Positions 36,713 through 45,072 of a stretch of 64,000 nt of DNA are shown here, one piece after another. A program made the translations under genes and the position numbers. The stretch covers positions 1 to 64,000 of the forward strand of contig NZ_JAMSLR010000004.1 in assembly GCF_023806485.1 (NCBI RefSeq). Reading direction: 5' to 3'. Source of the DNA: Thermalbibacter longus (GTDB taxonomy: Bacteria > Chloroflexota > Chloroflexia > Thermomicrobiales > Thermomicrobiaceae). The stretch's first letter is position 1. Each line of letters begins with the position of its first letter. The notes beneath the pieces are model-generated. The model saw nothing but the letters and a program-made list of their open reading frames with translations, was not told the DNA's origin and ran no database searches.

Positions 36713-37816
36713 ATGAGCTATCGCGACGAGCTCGACACCCCCTGCCTGGTCGTCGACCTCGACCGGCTGGAGCGGAACATCGCGGAGATTGCTGCCTATG
36801 CGCGGGAGCGCGGGCTGGCGGTGCGACCGCATATAAAGACCCACAAGACGGCCGAGATTGCCCGCTTGCAGCGGCAACACGGGGCAGTCGGCTTCACCTG
36901 CGCCAAGCTCGGCGAGGCCGAGACGCTGGCCGACGCCGGCGTGCTCGATGACGTGCTGCTCGCCTACCAGATCGTTGGAGAGCAGAAGATCCGCCGGCTT
37001 CTGGCCCTGATGGATCGGGCTACGGTCACGGTGGCAGTCGATAGCGTGGAGGTCGCCGAGGGGCTGTCGCGCGGCGTACGCCAGGCCGGGAAAATGCTCG
37101 ACGTGCTGATCGAAGTGAACACCGGCCTGAACCGTGCCGGGGTGGAGCCGGGCGAGCCGGTGCTACGACTCGCGCGCGAGGTGGTGCAGATGCCTGGGCT
37201 GCGCTTGCGCGGCCTGATGACGCACGAGGGGCACGTGGCCCGGGCGCGCGACGCCGAGGAGCTCGCTGGGATCGCTCGCCGGGCGGGACAGGACATGGTT
37301 GACTCGGCCGAGTTGCTGCGGCGGGAGGGCATCCCCGTAGAGGTCGTCAGCGTCGGCTCGACGCCGGCCGCGTTCTACACAACTTCGGTGCCGGGGATCA
37401 CCGAGATGCGGCCGGGCACCTACGTCTTCTACGACAACGCGTCGTTCCGGTTCGGCCGCATTGGGCCCGACCGCTGCGCGCTACGCATCCTCACTACGGT
37501 GATCAGCCGCCCGGCGGCGGACCGTGCGGTCATCGATGCCGGCTCGAAGACGCTGACGATGGATCCACCGCCGCCAGGCCGGAGCGGGCACGGGTACATC
37601 GTCGAGCACCCGGAGGCGGTGATCGTCCGGCTCAGCGAGGAACACGGGGTCGTCGAGCTCCCGTCGTCGGCACGTGGCCTTCGCGTCGGCGACCGGCTGG
37701 AGATCATCCCCAACCACGTATGCCCGGCAGTGAACTTGCAGGATGAACTGTTCGTGGTCCAGGGCGGTCGAGTCATCGGCACGTGGCCGGTGCTGGCGCG
37801 GGGCAAGGTGCGCTGA
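36713..37816 (+). CDS. D-threonine aldolase-like PLP enzyme (DSD1 family)
   Basis: A 367-residue fold-type III PLP enzyme of the D-threonine aldolase/D-serine dehydratase family. LDTPCLVVDLDRLERNI is the usual start, and the PLP lysine is expected in RPHIKTHK (Lys42). The C-terminal beta domain ends with a metal-binding block IIPNHVCPAVNL, where the His and Cys bind the divalent ion. Substrates are D-3-hydroxy amino acids; aldolase versus dehydratase activity cannot be separated here. A GAGGAGGG precedes the ATG. It begins 52 bases after purN on the same strand. Confidence 0.87.
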   Translation: MSYRDELDTPCLVVDLDRLERNIAEIAAYARERGLAVRPHIKTHKTAEIARLQRQHGAVGFTCAKLGEAETLADAGVLDDVLLAYQIVGEQKIRRLLALMDRATVTVAVDSVEVAEGLSRGVRQAGKMLDVLIEVNTGLNRAGVEPGEPVLRLAREVVQMPGLRLRGLMTHEGHVARARDAEELAGIARRAGQDMVDSAELLRREGIPVEVVSVGSTPAAFYTTSVPGITEMRPGTYVFYDNASFRFGRIGPDRCALRILTTVISRPAADRAVIDAGSKTLTMDPPPPGRSGHGYIVEHPEAVIVRLSEEHGVVELPSSARGLRVGDRLEIIPNHVCPAVNLQDELFVVQGGRVIGTWPVLARGKVR

Positions 37817-37819
37817 GCG

Positions 37820-38035
37820 CTATTCAGTCAGCTCTGGCTCCACCGGTTCCTCGGCGCGCAGTTGACGGTAGCACGCGCTGCAGATCCAGAGGTATTCAGC
37901 GTCTGGGGAGCCGACCTCAGCGCCGGGGACCTGGCGCGCTCCGCTTCGGGACACCACCCGCTGGCACAGCGCGCAGGTGACCAAGTCATTCTCTCCGAGC
38001 AGTTCACGGCGCAGGATGATCTGCTCCTCTTCCAT
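37820..38035 (-). CDS. small zinc-ribbon protein
   Basis: A 71-residue protein with two CxxC pairs (C21-C24 and C52-C55) that would bind one zinc ion, an N-terminal helix and an acidic tail (EEPVEPELTE). I do not recognise a named family. It starts only 5 bases after the HTH gene upstream, so both are in one operon. It may modulate that regulator or a transcription or translation complex, which is inference from size and position. Confidence 0.65.
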   Translation of the reverse strand: MEEEQIILRRELLGENDLVTCALCQRVVSRSGARQVPGAEVGSPDAEYLWICSACYRQLRAEEPVEPELTE

Positions 38036-38040
38036 CGGCT

Positions 38041-38784
38041 CTACTCCTTAGCGAACCGGCCAGAGGGGCCGGGGCTCGCGCTCGGGATCGTCGTTCCATT
38101 TCGCGCGGAGGCGCCTCTGCTACCGGAGGCCCCGGAGCTGACGGCATTGTGCGCGGCCACGGTCGCGAGCAGCACCTCATCGAGGAAGTGGTTCACTTCG
38201 GTCAGCAGGCGCAGCACGCGCCGGGCTGGGATCTGCTCATCCTCAGCGAAGCGCTCGATCGCCAGCAGGACAGGCTCGCGGAATGCGAGGAACGCTTCCA
38301 CTGCGTCGATCGTCGAGAGGCTCGCCTCGGCGCTCAGCTCGCCGTAGCGCGAGCCGATCGCCCGGCCGGAGGCGAGGATCTGGGCGCGGTCCTCGTGACG
38401 GCTGATCAAGCGAAAGGCAAGCTCCACCAGTTGGCGGCCCAGCACGCGCAGTTCAGCCCGGTGCTCCGGCCGGTAGGCAGCATACCAGGGGCGGGAGGCT
38501 ACGCGGCTCAGCGTCTCGGATTGGTAGGTCGCGAACGAGAGGTCGGTTAGAACCTTGCGCGACATGCGCCGGCGGGGCCGGGTATCGCCTCGCAGCAGGC
38601 CGAGCAGATCGGCCTCGCGGAAGCGGCGATGGCCCCCAGCGGTGCGGTAGACCGGGATCTTGCCGGCGTCGCTCCAGCGGCGGAGCGTAGACTGGCCGAC
38701 CCCGAGCAGTCGGCTGGCTTCCTCGATGGTCAGCCATCGCCCTTCCGCAGCCGGCTTGGCTTCAGCGTCGCTCGGTCGGCGCAC
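38041..38784 (-). CDS. MerR/excisionase-type HTH protein with helical C-domain
   Basis: The 247-residue protein starts with a BldC/excisionase-like winged helix (residues about 17-65: WLTIEEASRLLGVGQSTLRRWSDAGKIPVYRTAGGHRRF). The remaining 180 residues are helical: a bundle with ISRHEDRAQILASGRAIGSRYGELSAEASLSTIDAVEAFLAFRE resembles RsbR-type or heme-less globin-like sensory N-domains, but I am not sure. The C-terminal 30 residues are Ser/Gly/Pro-rich. GTG start after GTGAGGAG. It is co-transcribed with the zinc-ribbon gene. Confidence 0.75.
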   Translation of the reverse strand: MRRPSDAEAKPAAEGRWLTIEEASRLLGVGQSTLRRWSDAGKIPVYRTAGGHRRFREADLLGLLRGDTRPRRRMSRKVLTDLSFATYQSETLSRVASRPWYAAYRPEHRAELRVLGRQLVELAFRLISRHEDRAQILASGRAIGSRYGELSAEASLSTIDAVEAFLAFREPVLLAIERFAEDEQIPARRVLRLLTEVNHFLDEVLLATVAAHNAVSSGASGSRGASARNGTTIPSASPGPSGRFAKE

Positions 38785-38820
38785 GCGCGCTCCTCACGGT
38801 TCGGGTCACCATAGCAATGG

Positions 38821-38850
38821 ATTGTACCGGCCGCTTCCCTCGCGATCCAA
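38821..38850 (-). promoter_or_regulatory. candidate promoter of HTH-zinc ribbon operon
   Basis: On the minus strand TTGGAT (38845-38850), 18 bp, then TACAAT (38821-38826), located 37 bases before the GTG start. The -10 matches at five of six positions, the -35 at three. Confidence 0.4.
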
Positions 38851-38863
38851 TTATGGAATTCGC

Positions 38864-39358
38864 TCAGGCTTCCGAGAACGGATATTCGTGTCCGCGGATC
38901 ATCTCGAGCAACCGGTCGCGAGTGGCCAGGATGCACCGGTAGCCGTCCGGCTGGGCTTCGGCCATGTTGGCTGCCTCCAGCTCGTCTTCGTCGAGGATGG
39001 TCACATCCGTGCCCGGGACGGCGATGACATCGATGTAGAGATCTCGCCACCGGACTACTTCGCCATCGATGTCGAGCGGGCAGGACACGTTGGCGTACCA
39101 GCCCTTGAAGCGCCCTCCGGCGGAGAAGACCGCGAACGCGCTGATAGGTTCGACGAGAGAGAAGTACTCGATGAGCCGGTCGCCCGGCGTGAAACGGAGC
39201 GGCCCGGACTCGACCTCGCGGTATGTCCAGCGGGCCTCGGCGACTACCCAGCCGGTGCGTCCCGGTAGCACGGTGCCCTGGTAACGGGCGACCGGCTGTC
39301 CATCCGGGCTCAGCTTGACGATCGTGATCCGGGTTCCTGGCTCTGGCAACCTGACCAT
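38864..39358 (-). CDS. DUF402 family protein
   Basis: A 164-residue DUF402 protein. The motif order GWYANVSCPLDIDGEVVRWRDLYIDVIAVPG followed by ILDEDELEAA is typical, with acidic residues likely to bind Mg or Mn. Some family members are nucleoside di/triphosphatases (Ntdp) or associate with RNA enzymes; no activity can be assigned here. It starts 12 bases after the phosphomannomutase stop and has no clear ribosome site, which suggests coupling. Confidence 0.78.
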   Translation of the reverse strand: MVRLPEPGTRITIVKLSPDGQPVARYQGTVLPGRTGWVVAEARWTYREVESGPLRFTPGDRLIEYFSLVEPISAFAVFSAGGRFKGWYANVSCPLDIDGEVVRWRDLYIDVIAVPGTDVTILDEDELEAANMAEAQPDGYRCILATRDRLLEMIRGHEYPFSEA

Positions 39359-39370
39359 GAGCGAGGGTCA

Positions 39371-40720
39371 CTAGGCTGCGTCGCGAGCAACGGCCAGCAC
39401 CTCGTCAGTCTTCTGGCGCAGCAGCTCTGGCGTGATGGCCTCGACATTGATGCGCAGCAGCGGCTGGGTGTTCGATGGCCGGACGTTGAACCACCAGTCC
39501 GGGTAGTTTACCGTCAGCCCATCGAGGTGATCGATCTCGCCGTCGGCGAAGTGCTGCTCCAGCGCCCGCAGCACGGCAGGCATGTCCCGCGCCTCGATGT
39601 TGATCTCCCCGGAGCGGAAGTAGCGGTCGATCGGCTTGACTGCCTCGGAGACGCTCACGCCCTCGCTGGAGAGTAGCTCCAGCACGGTGAGCGCGGCGAT
39701 GATGCCGGAGTCGGCGTACCAGTTGTCGCGGAAGTAGAAGTGGCCCGAGTGCTCGCCGCCGAAGATCGCGTCGTGCTCGCGCATCAGCGCCTTGATGAAG
39801 GAGTGCCCGACCCGGGAGCGGATCGGTACTCCACCCTCGCGCTCGATCGTCTCCCGCACGGCGCGCGAGCAGATCAGGTTGTAGACGATCCTGGAGCCGG
39901 GGTGCTTGCGCAGCAGCGTCTTCGCAACCAGCGCGGTGATGATATCCCCTCCGACGAACTGGCCGTGCTCGTCGAGGATGAACATGCGGTCAGCGTCACC
40001 GTCGAACGCGATGCCCAGGTCGGCCCCGTGCTCGACGATTGCCCGCTGCAAGTCGCGGATATTCTCCGGCTCGAGCGGGTTGGGCACATGGTTGGGGAAG
40101 CGGCCGTCCAGCTCGAAGTAGAGCGGGACGATCTCGATCGGTAACTGGCCCAGGACGGCCGGCGCGATGCGGCCTCCCATGCCGTTGCCCGCGTCGACCG
40201 CGATCTTCATCGGCCGGATCACCGTGCGGTCGATCAGCGAGAGGACGTGGGTCGCGAAGTCGGCGAGCACGTCGCGCTGGTGGAGCGCGCCGCGCCGCTC
40301 GGGGTCAGGGAACTGGTTGGCCAGCACCAGGTCGCGGATCTCGCCGATCCCCTCGTCCATGCTCAGGGCACGGGCCTCGGAGCGGCAGAGCTTGAAACCG
40401 TTGTATTCCGGCGGGTTGTGCGATGCCGTCACCATGATGCCGCCGTCGAAGCCGAACTTGCCCACAGCAAAATAGAGCCCGTCCGTGCTGATCAGGCCGA
40501 CGTCCGTGACGTCCGCTCCCTGATCGAGCAGGCCATCGATGAGGGCAGAAGCGAGCGTTGGCGAGGAGACGCGCATATCGCGGCCCACGACCACGTGGCG
40601 TGGCTGCAGATACACGACGAACGCGCGCCCGATCCGGTACGCCAGCTCCGGCGTCAGCTCGTCAGGGTAGATGCCGCGCACGTCGTAGGCCTTGAAAATG
40701 TTGGCGACAGTTTGGCTCAT
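39371..40720 (-). CDS. phosphomannomutase/phosphoglucomutase
   Basis: A 449-residue alpha-D-phosphohexomutase that interconverts sugar 1- and 6-phosphates. Ser100 in TASHNPPEYNGFK is the phosphoserine site, AFDGDADRMF is the metal loop, and GGEHSGHFYFRDNW is the sugar-specificity loop. The GGEHSGH form fits dual mannose/glucose enzymes. A phosphate-binding RPSNTQPLLRINVE block ends the protein. ATG at 40720 follows GGGAGG; the longer frame to 40939 has no support. It lies 32 bases after the NIF3-like gene and may feed sugar nucleotides to envelope glycosyltransferases elsewhere in the window. Confidence 0.92.
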   Translation of the reverse strand: MSQTVANIFKAYDVRGIYPDELTPELAYRIGRAFVVYLQPRHVVVGRDMRVSSPTLASALIDGLLDQGADVTDVGLISTDGLYFAVGKFGFDGGIMVTASHNPPEYNGFKLCRSEARALSMDEGIGEIRDLVLANQFPDPERRGALHQRDVLADFATHVLSLIDRTVIRPMKIAVDAGNGMGGRIAPAVLGQLPIEIVPLYFELDGRFPNHVPNPLEPENIRDLQRAIVEHGADLGIAFDGDADRMFILDEHGQFVGGDIITALVAKTLLRKHPGSRIVYNLICSRAVRETIEREGGVPIRSRVGHSFIKALMREHDAIFGGEHSGHFYFRDNWYADSGIIAALTVLELLSSEGVSVSEAVKPIDRYFRSGEINIEARDMPAVLRALEQHFADGEIDHLDGLTVNYPDWWFNVRPSNTQPLLRINVEAITPELLRQKTDEVLAVARDAA

Positions 40721-40752
40721 CGTAACCTCCCCTCGTTCTCTCGCGTGGTCTG

Positions 40753-41511
40753 TTAGACCGGATTGGGATCGTGGAGGAACGTCGTTTCCAGCTCGAAGCG
40801 CTCGGCGAGGTGCCGTCCGAGCGCCTGCACTCCCAGGCGTTCGGTGGCTTCGTGCCCTGCGGCGATCACGGTTACGCCCAGCTCGCGTGCCAGCGCCATG
40901 GTCGTCTCCCGCGCCTCGCCGGTCAAGAGCGCCTGGCATCCCAGTTCGGCGGCCTCTGGCAGCGCTGAGGCGCCGGAGCCGCTCAGCACAGTGACGCGCC
41001 GCACCTCAGCCGGGCCGCCGGGTAGCACGAGCGGCTCGCGCCCGGTCAGCTCGCGAACCTGATCGATGAGGTGAACTAGTGGGCGCGGCGCGCTGCTCTC
41101 GGCGACGAACCCGATCGGTACGCCAGCGACCGGCCCGCACGGCTCGATGGGCTCGAGCTCGAGCGAGCGCGCCAGCAGCGTGTTGTTGCCTAGCTCTGGA
41201 TGCGCGTCCAGTGGCAGGTGATAGGCGAGCAGGCTGAGGTCATCGGCTAAGAGCAAGCGAAGGCGCTGCCGGAGGACGCCCGTGATCGGGCCGAGCCGGT
41301 CGCCCCAGAGCAGCCCGTGGTGTACGAGCAAGGCGTCAGCGCCCCAGGCCAGGGCCTCGCTGATCGTCTGCCGGCTGGCGCTCACCGCCGTCGCCAACCG
41401 GCGCACCTCCGCCCGCCCCTCGACCTGCACGCCATTGACGGCCGCATCGCGGAAGCGGGCGATTTCGAGCAGTTCGTCGCAGTAGCGCGCGAGCTCGCGG
41501 AGCGAGATCAC
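40753..41511 (-). CDS. NIF3-family dinuclear metal protein
   Basis: A 252-residue NIF3/YbgI-type protein. LLVHHGLLWGDRLG and YHLPLDAHPELGNN supply metal-binding His/Asp residues, and VIAAGHEATERLGVQALGR the C-terminal His/Glu pair. The family has been linked to GTP cyclohydrolase-like hydrolysis, but the true substrate is uncertain. GTG at 41511 is preferred because GGAGG sits 8 bases upstream. It heads an operon with the phosphomannomutase and DUF402 genes and is divergent from the PHP gene. Confidence 0.87.
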   Translation of the reverse strand: MISLRELARYCDELLEIARFRDAAVNGVQVEGRAEVRRLATAVSASRQTISEALAWGADALLVHHGLLWGDRLGPITGVLRQRLRLLLADDLSLLAYHLPLDAHPELGNNTLLARSLELEPIEPCGPVAGVPIGFVAESSAPRPLVHLIDQVRELTGREPLVLPGGPAEVRRVTVLSGSGASALPEAAELGCQALLTGEARETTMALARELGVTVIAAGHEATERLGVQALGRHLAERFELETTFLHDPNPV

Positions 41512-41650
41512 TGGAGACACCTCCTGCACCTGTGCGACCATTCTGCCATGGCCGCCAGGCGCGCGCACGGGCCGTGGTGAGCCGCAAGGTATACTGCGTT
41601 GGTGGCTTGCGTCGATCGCCGGCTGAGAACCAGTCGGAAGGGTTCGGATC

Positions 41651-42586
41651 GTGACGTCTCACACCCCAGTTCTGGATCCTCATGCCCCGGTGGATTTGCA
41701 TCTCCATACCGTCGCCAGCGATGGAGGATGGACGCCGGCAGAGCTAGTCGAGCATCTGGCTGCTCGCGGCTTTCGGGTCGCGGCCGTCTGCGACCACGAC
41801 ACGATGCGCTCGGTACCGGAGGCCCAGGAGCGGGCACAGCGCCACGGCATCCTGCTCGTCCCCGGTGTGGAGGTCACCACACGCTGGGACGGGCGCCAGT
41901 GGCACCTCCTGGTCTACGGCGTCGATCTTGCGAGCCCTCGGGCCTGGAGCTTCGCGCGCCTGCTCGACTACCTGGCCGACCAGCTCTGGGCGGCGGCTGA
42001 GCGCGGGATCCAGGTTCTCGAGCGGCACGGCTACCGGCTCCCCTCGCTGCGCGAGGTGGTGAATGGGCAGCCGCTGCGGCCGTTCCACGTGCTCACCGCG
42101 GCCATCCGCGACGGGCACGCGACGAACCTGGCGACTGCGCACGAGCTGACCAAGCGCTACGGCGAGGCCATGCAGGTCGACGTACCGCTAGCGGAGGCAG
42201 TCGAACTGGCTCACCGGGCCGGTGGCTACTGCGTGCTGGCGCACCCAGGCCGGAACGATGGCGATGGTGTGCTGGACGCTGAGCGACTGGATCGCATGCT
42301 CGAGGTCGCGGCCATCGACGGCTTGGAGGCGCACTACCGCTCGCACAGCGACGACGACACCGCACGCTACCGCGCGATGGCGAGCGATCGCGGGTTGCTG
42401 GTGAGCGCGGGCTCGGACTCCCATGCGCCGGGCTTCCCGGTGAACCCGAAGCCCTACCCGGCCTCCTGGATTGCGCCACTGCTGAGCCAACTCGGCATCG
42501 AGATCGAGCCGGTCGACGATGATCCGTGGCGACCGGGCGCGCCGGACGCCGAGCAGCTTCGGGCGACGGTAACGCGCGGCACTTGA
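41651..42586 (+). CDS. PHP-domain phosphoesterase
   Basis: A 311-residue PHP protein. Metal-binding motifs appear in order: VDLHLHTVASDGGWTP, AVCDHDT, GVEVTT, LAHPGR and SAGSDSHAPG. It resembles the YciV/TrpH group, which hydrolyses 3',5'-nucleoside bisphosphates or 5'-ends of RNA. It starts with GTG after GGAAGGG. It is followed after 48 bases by the AAC(3)-type gene on the same strand. Confidence 0.87.
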   Translation: MTSHTPVLDPHAPVDLHLHTVASDGGWTPAELVEHLAARGFRVAAVCDHDTMRSVPEAQERAQRHGILLVPGVEVTTRWDGRQWHLLVYGVDLASPRAWSFARLLDYLADQLWAAAERGIQVLERHGYRLPSLREVVNGQPLRPFHVLTAAIRDGHATNLATAHELTKRYGEAMQVDVPLAEAVELAHRAGGYCVLAHPGRNDGDGVLDAERLDRMLEVAAIDGLEAHYRSHSDDDTARYRAMASDRGLLVSAGSDSHAPGFPVNPKPYPASWIAPLLSQLGIEIEPVDDDPWRPGAPDAEQLRATVTRGT

Positions 42587-42634
42587 CCGGCGACCGCGAG
42601 ATCTACGTCGTCCTTTGCTCGCAGGAGTGCTAGG

Positions 42635-43465
42635 GTGGCTGTCTCGCTGGAGGACATCCGCGAGGGGGTACGGGCGCTCGGCTTGAGCGGGGCCGTGCTC
42701 TGTGTCCATGCCTCGCTCCGCTCCTTCGGCTGGGTAAACGGCGGGGCCGCGACCGTGATCGAGGGGCTACTGGCTGAGGGGTGCACAGTGATGGTGCCCA
42801 CCTTCAGCTCCTGCTACGAGATCCCACCCCCGCCCGAGTCTGCCATGCGGCCACTACGTAACGGCGTGGACTACGACGCCGTCGAGCCGCGCGCGGAGCA
42901 GACCGCGCGAATCTACACGCCAGAGTGCGGTGAGATCGACCGATACCTGGGCGTCATCCCGCGCACGGTACTCTCGATGCCAGGACGGGTGCGCGGCGAC
43001 CACCCGCTCGACTCGTTCACCGCCGTCGGGCCGCTGGCCGCAGACCTGGTGGGGAGCCAGCGACCAGACGACGTGTACGCGCCGTTCGTCGAGCTCGTTC
43101 GGCGCAGCGGCTGCGTGCTGCAGATGGGGGTTGGGCTGGAGACGATGACGCTGATCCATCTGGCGGAAGAGCGGGCGGGCCGCACGCTGATACGCCGGTG
43201 GGCGCTGGGGCGAGATGGCCGGCCTCTGATGGTGCCGGTCGGCGCCTCCTGCTCCGACGGCTTCGTGCAACTCGAGCCGGTGCTCGGCCCGCTGGCGCTG
43301 GCGGTAACGGTAGGCCGGAGCCGGTGGCGCGCGTTTCCGGCGAGGGAGGCGCTAGAGGTCGCCGCCGGGGCTATCCGGGCCGACCCGATGGTCACGCACT
43401 GCGGCCGGCCAAGCTGCCGAAGTTGTCACGATATGGTGCGCGGTGGTCCAATCCTGCTGCACTGA
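42635..43465 (+). CDS. AAC(3)-family N-acetyltransferase-like protein
   Basis: A 276-residue protein of the aminoglycoside 3-N-acetyltransferase fold (YokD-like). The N-terminal VLCVHASLRSFGWVNGGAATVI, MVPTFSS, GVIPRTVLSMPG and the later DDVYAPFVEL...CVLQMGVG blocks match the family. Four cysteines and one histidine near the C-terminus (THCGRPSCRSCHD) form an extra metal-site-like cluster not typical of resistance enzymes. AGGAG is 7 bases before the GTG. A role in antibiotic resistance should not be assumed; chromosomal relatives acetylate unknown metabolites. Confidence 0.8.
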   Translation: MAVSLEDIREGVRALGLSGAVLCVHASLRSFGWVNGGAATVIEGLLAEGCTVMVPTFSSCYEIPPPPESAMRPLRNGVDYDAVEPRAEQTARIYTPECGEIDRYLGVIPRTVLSMPGRVRGDHPLDSFTAVGPLAADLVGSQRPDDVYAPFVELVRRSGCVLQMGVGLETMTLIHLAEERAGRTLIRRWALGRDGRPLMVPVGASCSDGFVQLEPVLGPLALAVTVGRSRWRAFPAREALEVAAGAIRADPMVTHCGRPSCRSCHDMVRGGPILLH

Positions 43466-43841
43466 GCGAGGGGCGTTCGCGCTCGCGCGCCAGCGACGAC
43501 GTCCGACTGGCTGCCGGGTAAGTGTCACATTCGTCGTAGGGTCGGGGGCATTTTGTCAACGCCAGCGTACGGGAACGCTTCGGCTCGCCTCGTGACGCGC
43601 TCCGAGCAAACTAGCCCAGCGCCCATGAGACTGCTAGGAGCACGTTGGCTGCTCTGACCGGTTCGGTGGCGTCTCGCTATCCCCAGGGTTGTGCGGTTGC
43701 ACTCCCGCCTGATCTCCTCGGCTGGCTAACCCCAGCACTGCGCTGACCGGTCGTGAAAGGGTGGACGGATGGCGTGTCTTGCCCGGTGGGTGGGGGCTCG
43801 TGTATACTGCCTGAGGCGAACGCGGTCGTCGCCCGCGTGGT
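43466..43841. other. intergenic region upstream of tRNA-Thr pair
   Basis: A 376-base gap. The only feature supported is the tRNA promoter near its end. I see no gene and no repeat. Confidence 0.5.
43779..43808 (+). promoter_or_regulatory. promoter of the tRNA-Thr pair
   Basis: TTGCCC (43779-43784), 18 bp, TATACT (43803-43808). Both boxes fit sigma-70 well and the start would fall about 25 bases before the first tRNA. Confidence 0.6.
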
Positions 43842-43914
43842 GCCCACGTAGCTCAGGAGGCAGAGCACAATCTTGGTAAGATTGAGGTCCCGGGTTCGAG
43901 TCCCGGCGTGGGCT
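43842..43914 (+). tRNA. tRNA-Thr (GGT)
   Basis: Acceptor GCCCACG/CGTGGGC, anticodon stem CAATC/GATTG with loop TTGGTAA (anticodon GGT at 43875-43877), T-arm with GGTTCGAGTCC. The discriminator is T and CCA is not encoded. Confidence 0.93.
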
Positions 43915-43919
43915 CCGGT

Positions 43920-43991
43920 GCCGGTGTAGCTCAGCGGCAGAGCAGCTGTTTCGTAAACAGCAGGTCGTCGGTTCGAATCCGACCACCGGCT
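43920..43991 (+). tRNA. tRNA-Thr (CGT)
   Basis: Acceptor GCCGGTG/CACCGGC, anticodon stem GCTGT/ACAGC with loop TTCGTAA (anticodon CGT at 43952-43954). It begins 5 bases after the first tRNA-Thr, so both come from one precursor. CCA is not encoded. Confidence 0.93.
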
Positions 43992-44026
43992 CCCAGCAGA
44001 AGCTGACCGGAACCCGGCAATGAGAG

Positions 44027-44052
44027 AGCGCCTGGGAGTTCTCCCAGGCGCT
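44027..44052 (+). terminator. terminator of tRNA-Thr pair
   Basis: A perfect 11-bp stem AGCGCCTGGGA/TCCCAGGCGCT with a GTTC loop, 36 bases after the second tRNA. The following sequence is moderately T-containing (ACTGCTCTGCTTGC). Confidence 0.65.
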
Positions 44053-44330
44053 ACTGCTCTGCTTGCCCCGGTTCACCCAGTAGCCTCTCACGATGCCAGG
44101 TCCAGCCGCCCCAGCGTCTCGCGCGGCGGGCACTCAGCGACGTGGAAGCGGGAGAGGGCAGGTAGCGCGATCTGCCAGCGTCTCGGAATCGGGAAGCGTA
44201 TCTCGGAACAATCGCCCAGGCCTGCGCCTAGCACCGCCGAGGTGCTGTGCCTGCGGCCCGGCCGGCTAGCACAAGCCGGCGCTCCGGCCCTGATCGAGAT
44301 CCCCTTGCCGGGCTACCCGGGAGCCGCTCA

Positions 44331-44885
44331 CTAGCTGGTGGTGCCAGACTGGGGTCCGGGCTGCCGGCGGCTCCCGTTGAAGGCGGCGGCGAACGCGAGT
44401 GCTGCGACGGGGAAGAACACGGGCCCGATGCTGAAGATGCCCAACATTACCGCAAGGACCAGGAGCCCAACTACGCCCCAAAGGAGCGCTAGCGTTGCCG
44501 GGTTGCGGCGGTGTGCGTGCAGGAATGCCAGAAGCGCTGCCCAGCCGACCAGCAGCGACACGAGGAGAAGGTAGACCGCCAGCCGCGGGCCGATGCCTGC
44601 TTCCCAGAGGCTCTGGAACACGATGCGCGTAGCTGCTGGAGAGGCCGATCCACTCGCCGTTTCCTGCGCTGTAGCGGTTGCGGTGCCGTACGGCAGCGGC
44701 GCGAAGACCAGAACGAGAAGGAGCGCCGAGCCCAACCCGGCAGCCAGCAGCCCGCTCGTCATCTCGGCCCGCCGGAATTGCTCCGGCGTCTTCGGCGTAA
44801 GCAGGAACCATGCCACCAGGACCAGGCTGAGCGCTATCCAGGCCAACCAGAAGCCTGCGATGATTACCGGCATGGCGCGCCCCAA
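44331..44885 (-). CDS. integral membrane protein of unknown function
   Basis: A 184-residue protein with four or five predicted membrane spans: an N-terminal AGFWLAWIALSLVLVAWFLL, then LLAAGLGSALLLVLVFAPL, a Thr/Ser/Ala-rich external loop (about 70-95), RLAVYLLLVSLLVGWAALLAFL, and a double C-terminal span. I recognise no family. The upstream AGAAGGA fits a TTG start at 44885; ATG at 44873 would give 180 residues. A perfect 14-bp palindrome lies 23 bases upstream, so the gene is probably repressor-controlled. Confidence 0.65.
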   Translation of the reverse strand: MGRAMPVIIAGFWLAWIALSLVLVAWFLLTPKTPEQFRRAEMTSGLLAAGLGSALLLVLVFAPLPYGTATATAQETASGSASPAATRIVFQSLWEAGIGPRLAVYLLLVSLLVGWAALLAFLHAHRRNPATLALLWGVVGLLVLAVMLGIFSIGPVFFPVAALAFAAAFNGSRRQPGPQSGTTS

Positions 44886-44908
44886 TCTGTCCTTCTAGAT
44901 TTTACGAG

Positions 44909-44922
44909 CGAATGATCATTCG
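44909..44922. promoter_or_regulatory. operator-like perfect palindrome
   Basis: CGAATGATCATTCG is a perfect 14-bp palindrome in an otherwise GC-rich region, just upstream of the membrane-protein gene. Its size and GAATGA/TCATTC arms resemble TetR-type operators. Confidence 0.45.
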
Positions 44923-45072
44923 TCCCAATGTCGTTATCCCCGGCTGGTGCCTCCCCAGCGGCGAGCCGCGTCATCCGTGCCACGGCGCCTGTGATTGCCC
45001 TCAGCGGTCGCGCCGGGAGCTAGCGAGGACCAGGTGAGCCGGTCCCGCCGCTTGCCGGCTGGAGGGCTGCGC

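Noticed and set aside
42635-43465. Aminoglycoside resistance gene
   Set aside because: Only the fold is recognised; no mobile context and an atypical C-terminus, so a resistance call is unsupported.
43726-44133. Minus-strand ORF of 135 residues containing GFEPTTCCLRN and RRDSNPGPQSYQDCALPPELRGH
   Set aside because: It is the antisense reading of the two tRNA-Thr genes, a well-known source of false proteins.
44261-44280. GCCGGC-N8-GCCGGC as a hairpin terminator of the membrane-protein gene
   Set aside because: Each arm is itself palindromic, the stem is only 6 bp and there is no T-run on either strand.
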